NCBI GenBank assembly: GCA_963755435.1
Contig: CAVWJX010000011.1
Span: forward strand, 124,001 to 188,000
Direction of reading: 5' to 3'
Origin: AP-15 sp963755435
Lineage (GTDB): Bacteria; Pseudomonadota; Alphaproteobacteria; ATCC43930; CGMCC-115725
DNA length: 64,000 nt
In this document: positions 61,070-64,000 of the stretch, piece after piece
How the letters are laid out: the number at the start of each line of letters is the position of its first letter
Position numbering within the stretch: position 1 is the first letter of the stretch
Translations under genes and position numbers: made by a program
The notes under the pieces: generated by a model
What the model was told of the DNA's origin: nothing
The model's database searches: none
Seen by the model: only the letters and a program-made list of their open reading frames with translations

Positions 61070-62314
61070 TCAGGGGCCGCGGCTGTCCGGCCGCAACAGC
61101 TCCGGCCGATGGCGCCGGACGGTCTGCCGGCCACGCTTGTAGACGGCGAGCGGTTGGCGGATCTCAGCGATCGCCTGCTCGGGCGTCTCGGCGTCGATAA
61201 TCACGATGTCGGCGGGATTGCCGACCGCGATCCCATAATCCTTAAGATTAAGCAGCCGGGCCGAGCGCCCGGTCAACATCTGAAAACACTCGCGCAGCCG
61301 CTCAGCATGGCTGATCTGCAGCACGTTGGCGTGCAGATTTGCCATCCGGATCAGCGAGCAATCGCCGTACGGGGTGGCTGGGTTCAAGACGTTGTTCGTC
61401 GATAGCGAGCAGTTCACGCCGTGCTCGACCAGGAAATTGGCATCAGCGACCCCGCGCCGGACATCGTGGTCGCGCTCGCGGCCCATCAGGTATAGGTCGG
61501 TCAGCGGCAGCACCGTGACCGCGACGCCAGCGTCGGCCATGCGCCGCGCCAGCACCGTAAGCTCGGCCGTCGGCAACGCCGCGAGCTTGGCCATGTGGCC
61601 GACGGTGACCCGGCCGCCGCGCCGGTACTGTCGGGTCAGTTCGCACACGAGCGGAATGTCGAGCGGCTCGCCGCCGTCGCCGACATCGAGATGGATGTCG
61701 ACCTCGGCGTCGAACTCGCGCGCCAGCTCGAAAATCCTGCGGATCTGCCCGGCATGATCGGTATCGTAGCGCGGCGCGCCGCCGATCGCTCTGGCCCCAC
61801 GCCTCAGCCCCTCCACGAGCAGTTCGTCGGTGCCAGGATAGTTGGTAAGCCCGTCTTGGGCGAAGACGCAGATCTCGATGTCGATCGCCCATTTGTAGTC
61901 GGCGATCAAAGACTGGACCCCCTCGAAGCCGCGCATGCCGATCGCCGGGTCGACTTCAACCTGGGTGCGCATCCGGGTGGCGCCATTGAGGACGCACTCT
62001 TCGAGGGTCTGCGCCGCGCGCCGCCGCACATCCTCGATGGTGAGGTCGTGCTTGATCGCCTTGACCTGGGCCATCGGGGCGATGCGGCGGCCCGGCTCGG
62101 GCGGAAGGCGGTCGATCAGCCGCGATTTGTCGAGATGGATGTGGGTCTCGATCAGCCCGGCGCAGGCGAGCCGCCCATGCGCGTCATCGGTGTGGGCCGC
62201 CTCGCCGAGCCCGCGCCCGATCGCGGCGATCCTGCCGCCGCGGATCCCGATATCGACCGGCTCGGCTGCGCCAGAACCGCCGGCCAGCCGCGCATCTCGG
62301 ATGATCAGGTCCAT
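61070..62314 (-). CDS. Cytosine deaminase-like amidohydrolase
   Basis: The 414-aa protein has CAGLIETHIHLDKSRLIDRL (HxH metal site). DAEVDIHLDVGDGGEPLDIP and VTVGHMAKLAALPTAELTVL follow, as do the Asp region VNCSLSTNNVLNPATPYGDC and LNLKDYGIAVGNPADIVIID. This resembles the CodA/YtcJ-type cytosine deaminase and dihydroorotase-like amidohydrolases. It would deaminate a pyrimidine or related heterocycle; the substrate is unproven. No permease is adjacent. Confidence 0.82.
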   Translation of the reverse strand: MDLIIRDARLAGGSGAAEPVDIGIRGGRIAAIGRGLGEAAHTDDAHGRLACAGLIETHIHLDKSRLIDRLPPEPGRRIAPMAQVKAIKHDLTIEDVRRRAAQTLEECVLNGATRMRTQVEVDPAIGMRGFEGVQSLIADYKWAIDIEICVFAQDGLTNYPGTDELLVEGLRRGARAIGGAPRYDTDHAGQIRRIFELAREFDAEVDIHLDVGDGGEPLDIPLVCELTRQYRRGGRVTVGHMAKLAALPTAELTVLARRMADAGVAVTVLPLTDLYLMGRERDHDVRRGVADANFLVEHGVNCSLSTNNVLNPATPYGDCSLIRMANLHANVLQISHAERLRECFQMLTGRSARLLNLKDYGIAVGNPADIVIIDAETPEQAIAEIRQPLAVYKRGRQTVRRHRPELLRPDSRGP

Positions 62315-62583
62315 GGCGATCCTCCTAACTCATGGGTCGAGACGCCAGCATGGCAAATCCTGTTTGCTGCTCAAAGCTCGCCGAGGGTTTGGCGTGATCC
62401 TGTTGCGGGCTGGGAACAATATGCTCGGCCAAGCGGAATGGCGGGGTCAGCGGGGGACGGCGATCGGGGGTTGCCCGAGAGGCGCTCCAGATCGGTTGTA
62501 GCAATATTGTGAGCGCCATCTCGGTAAGCGTTGCGAACGGCCGGCGCTGCTACCTTTTATTCCGAGCAGCTAAAAGGGGATCT

Positions 62584-62895
62584 ATGCACATCGTAATGAT
62601 ACGGCTGCGGCCCGGCGAGCTGTCCGTCCGGATGGCGGCAATGCGGATCTGGCTCGACGAGCGGCGCTTCGAGCCGTCGAATTTCAGCTGCCATGACGGC
62701 GAAGCCGACGTGCTGCTGCGAGTCGAGTTCAAGCGGGCGAACGAGGCGGCCGCTTTCGCGCGGCATTTCGCCGGCAAGGTCGACCCGATGGTCAACGCCG
62801 CATCCGTGCAAGATGGGATCAGCCTCGCCTGGAGCGCCGAGCCGTCGCCGCACCGTGTCGTCGGTTGGCCTGCAGGTCAGACGACGCCGTCCTGA
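62584..62895 (+). CDS. Small hypothetical protein
   Basis: ATG 62584 has AAGGGGA 6 nt upstream. The 103-aa product reads IRLRPGELSVRMAAMRIWLD, FEPSNFSCHDGEADVLLRVE and RANEAAAFARHFAGKVDPMV. It looks like a ferredoxin-like alpha-beta fold. I do not recognise the family. Its last codons overlap the tail of the convergent CoA-transferase gene by 19 nt. Confidence 0.65.
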   Translation: MHIVMIRLRPGELSVRMAAMRIWLDERRFEPSNFSCHDGEADVLLRVEFKRANEAAAFARHFAGKVDPMVNAASVQDGISLAWSAEPSPHRVVGWPAGQTTPS

Positions 62896-64000
62896 TGTAG
62901 CGCGTCGACTTCTCCCGGACTCAAGCCTAGCCACTCGCCCAGCGCCTCCGTAGTGTGTTCGCCGAGCAATGGTGCCGGCTTGACCGGGGCGGGAGCCCCG
63001 TCGAAGCGCACCGGCCAGGTGGTCATCGGCATCTGCCAATCGCCATGATGCATGGTCTGCAGGATGCCGCGATCCCAAAAAGTCGGCTCGTTTGTTAGCT
63101 CCATCGAGTTCGAACACAGCACCCGCCGGCACTCCGGCGCCCGAGATCAGCGCCATCGCCTCTTCCTTGGTGTGCTGGCGGGTCCACTGGGCGATGATCT
63201 CGTTGACCTCGGCCTCGCGCTCGAGCCGCGCCGACGCCTTGTCATAGCGTGCATCGCCGAGCAGATCCTCGCGACCGATCAGCTTCAGGAGCCGGGGCCA
63301 ATGCTGCGGGTTGGCGCGGCTGGTCAGCAGGTAGACATAGTCATTCGGGCCTTCGGGCTTGCACGGATAGATGCCCGAGGGGCAGTTGCCGCCGGCTGGC
63401 CGGCGCGGCGCCGCCTTGCCACTCTGCGCCTGGCGGATGAACATACCGCGGCTGTAATGCATGACCGAATCTTGCATCGCCGCCTGCAATTGCCGGCCTT
63501 TCCCGGTGGCGTTGCGCTGGTAGAGTGCGGCGACGATGCTGAATGCCAAGAGCATGCCGGTGCCGGTGTCGCCGATCGTCGGGCCGGGCTTTAGGGGCTT
63601 GCCGCCGGGCTCGCCGGTGATGCTCATCGCCCCGCCGACGGCCTGCGCGATCGGGTCGAAGCACAACCCGTTTTCATAGGGGCTGCCGGCGCCGAAACCT
63701 TTGACCTGGGCGTAGATGATGCGCGGGTTGATCGCGCTGATCACGTCATAGCCGAGCCCCAATTTCTCGATGGTGCCGGGGCCGAAATTCTCGGTAAAGA
63801 CGTCCGCTTTCTTCGCCAACTCCTTGACCAACGCCAGGCCGCGCTCGGATTTGAGGTTGACCGTGACCGAGCGTTTGTTGGCGTTGTAGATCATGAAGTA
63901 GTAGGGATCGGCGACGCCGCGCCGGCCGGCCTCGCCGCCGTCGGGGTTCTCCACCTTGACGACATCGGCGCCCATCCAGGCGAGCGCCTCGGTGCAGGTG
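62877..64000 (-). pseudogene. Family III CoA-transferase, partial (runs off the right edge), one frameshift
   Basis: The minus strand enters at CTEALAWMGADVVKVENPDG, the start region of CaiB/BaiF proteins. NANKRSVTVNLKSERGLALV, VFTENFGPGTIEKLGLGYDV and YENGLCFDPIAQAVGGAMS are next, with the catalytic-type TGEPGGKPLKPGPTIGDTGT. After GVPAGAVF the frame shifts; MELTNEPTFWDRGILQTMHH and GDWQMPMTTWPVRFDGAPAP complete the C-terminus to TGA 62877. Removing the + strand C at 63111 restores it. It resembles formyl-CoA transferase. The N-terminus is beyond the window. Confidence 0.8.

Overview
The window reads as a high-GC chromosome segment from an alphaproteobacterium. The evidence is a GcrA-type regulator, MlaC, a MutL with the endonuclease motif, and many acyl-CoA and CoA-transferase genes. 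The class is fairly secure. The order (Rhodospirillales- or Rhizobiales-like) is a guess.

Region 1 (1-32.6 kb) is ordinary chromosome. It holds the end of a tolR/tonB-type energising cluster, metabolic enzymes (oxaloacetate decarboxylase family, ketopantoate reductase family), mutL, mlaC, a c-type cytochrome, msrA, a CYTH-CHAD protein and an MFS exporter. It continues with an OmpA-like lipoprotein, a flavin-dependent acyl-CoA dehydrogenase-like enzyme, a HAD phosphatase coupled to an ABC1 kinase, and a decayed HicBA pair. Next come PepF, a long-chain acyl-CoA ligase, an SDR, gcrA (frameshifted here), and a MoxR-unknown-VWA operon preceded by a tandem repeat, a SET protein and TatA. A serine hydrolase, a GNAT-rhodanese-amidase-small subunit run, an HMG-CoA lyase homologue, a metal-efflux CDF protein and a thiolase complete it.

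Region 2 (32.6-36 kb) holds two genes broken by single-base shifts (an NDH-2-like flavoprotein and a family III CoA-transferase), dispersed palindromic repeats and an excisionase-like HTH gene.

Region 3 (36-55.4 kb) is an accessory island rich in mobile-element debris and pseudogenes. An IS110 gene was split by a truncated IS21 element, which was itself interrupted by a complete ISL3 element. Fragments of a resolvase and of two other transposases follow. A sulfatase-centred cluster comes next: a broken sulfatase with its Cys-type active site, a small membrane protein, a broken DUF1254/DUF1214 protein, an AraC regulator, an intact formylglycine-generating enzyme and a broken outer-membrane barrel. 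A phage- or plasmid-like set of small genes then leads to a tRNA-Ser(CGA), which forms the right edge.

Region 4 (55.4-64 kb) is core-like again: argD-argF-hslO-nitroreductase, two amidohydrolases, a small unknown gene, and a CoA-transferase that runs off the right end.

The window contains many single-base frameshifts. Several can be repaired by removing one extra C on the + strand, so some of the apparent pseudogenes may be sequence errors. No CRISPR array, secondary-metabolite cluster or clear new defence system was found.
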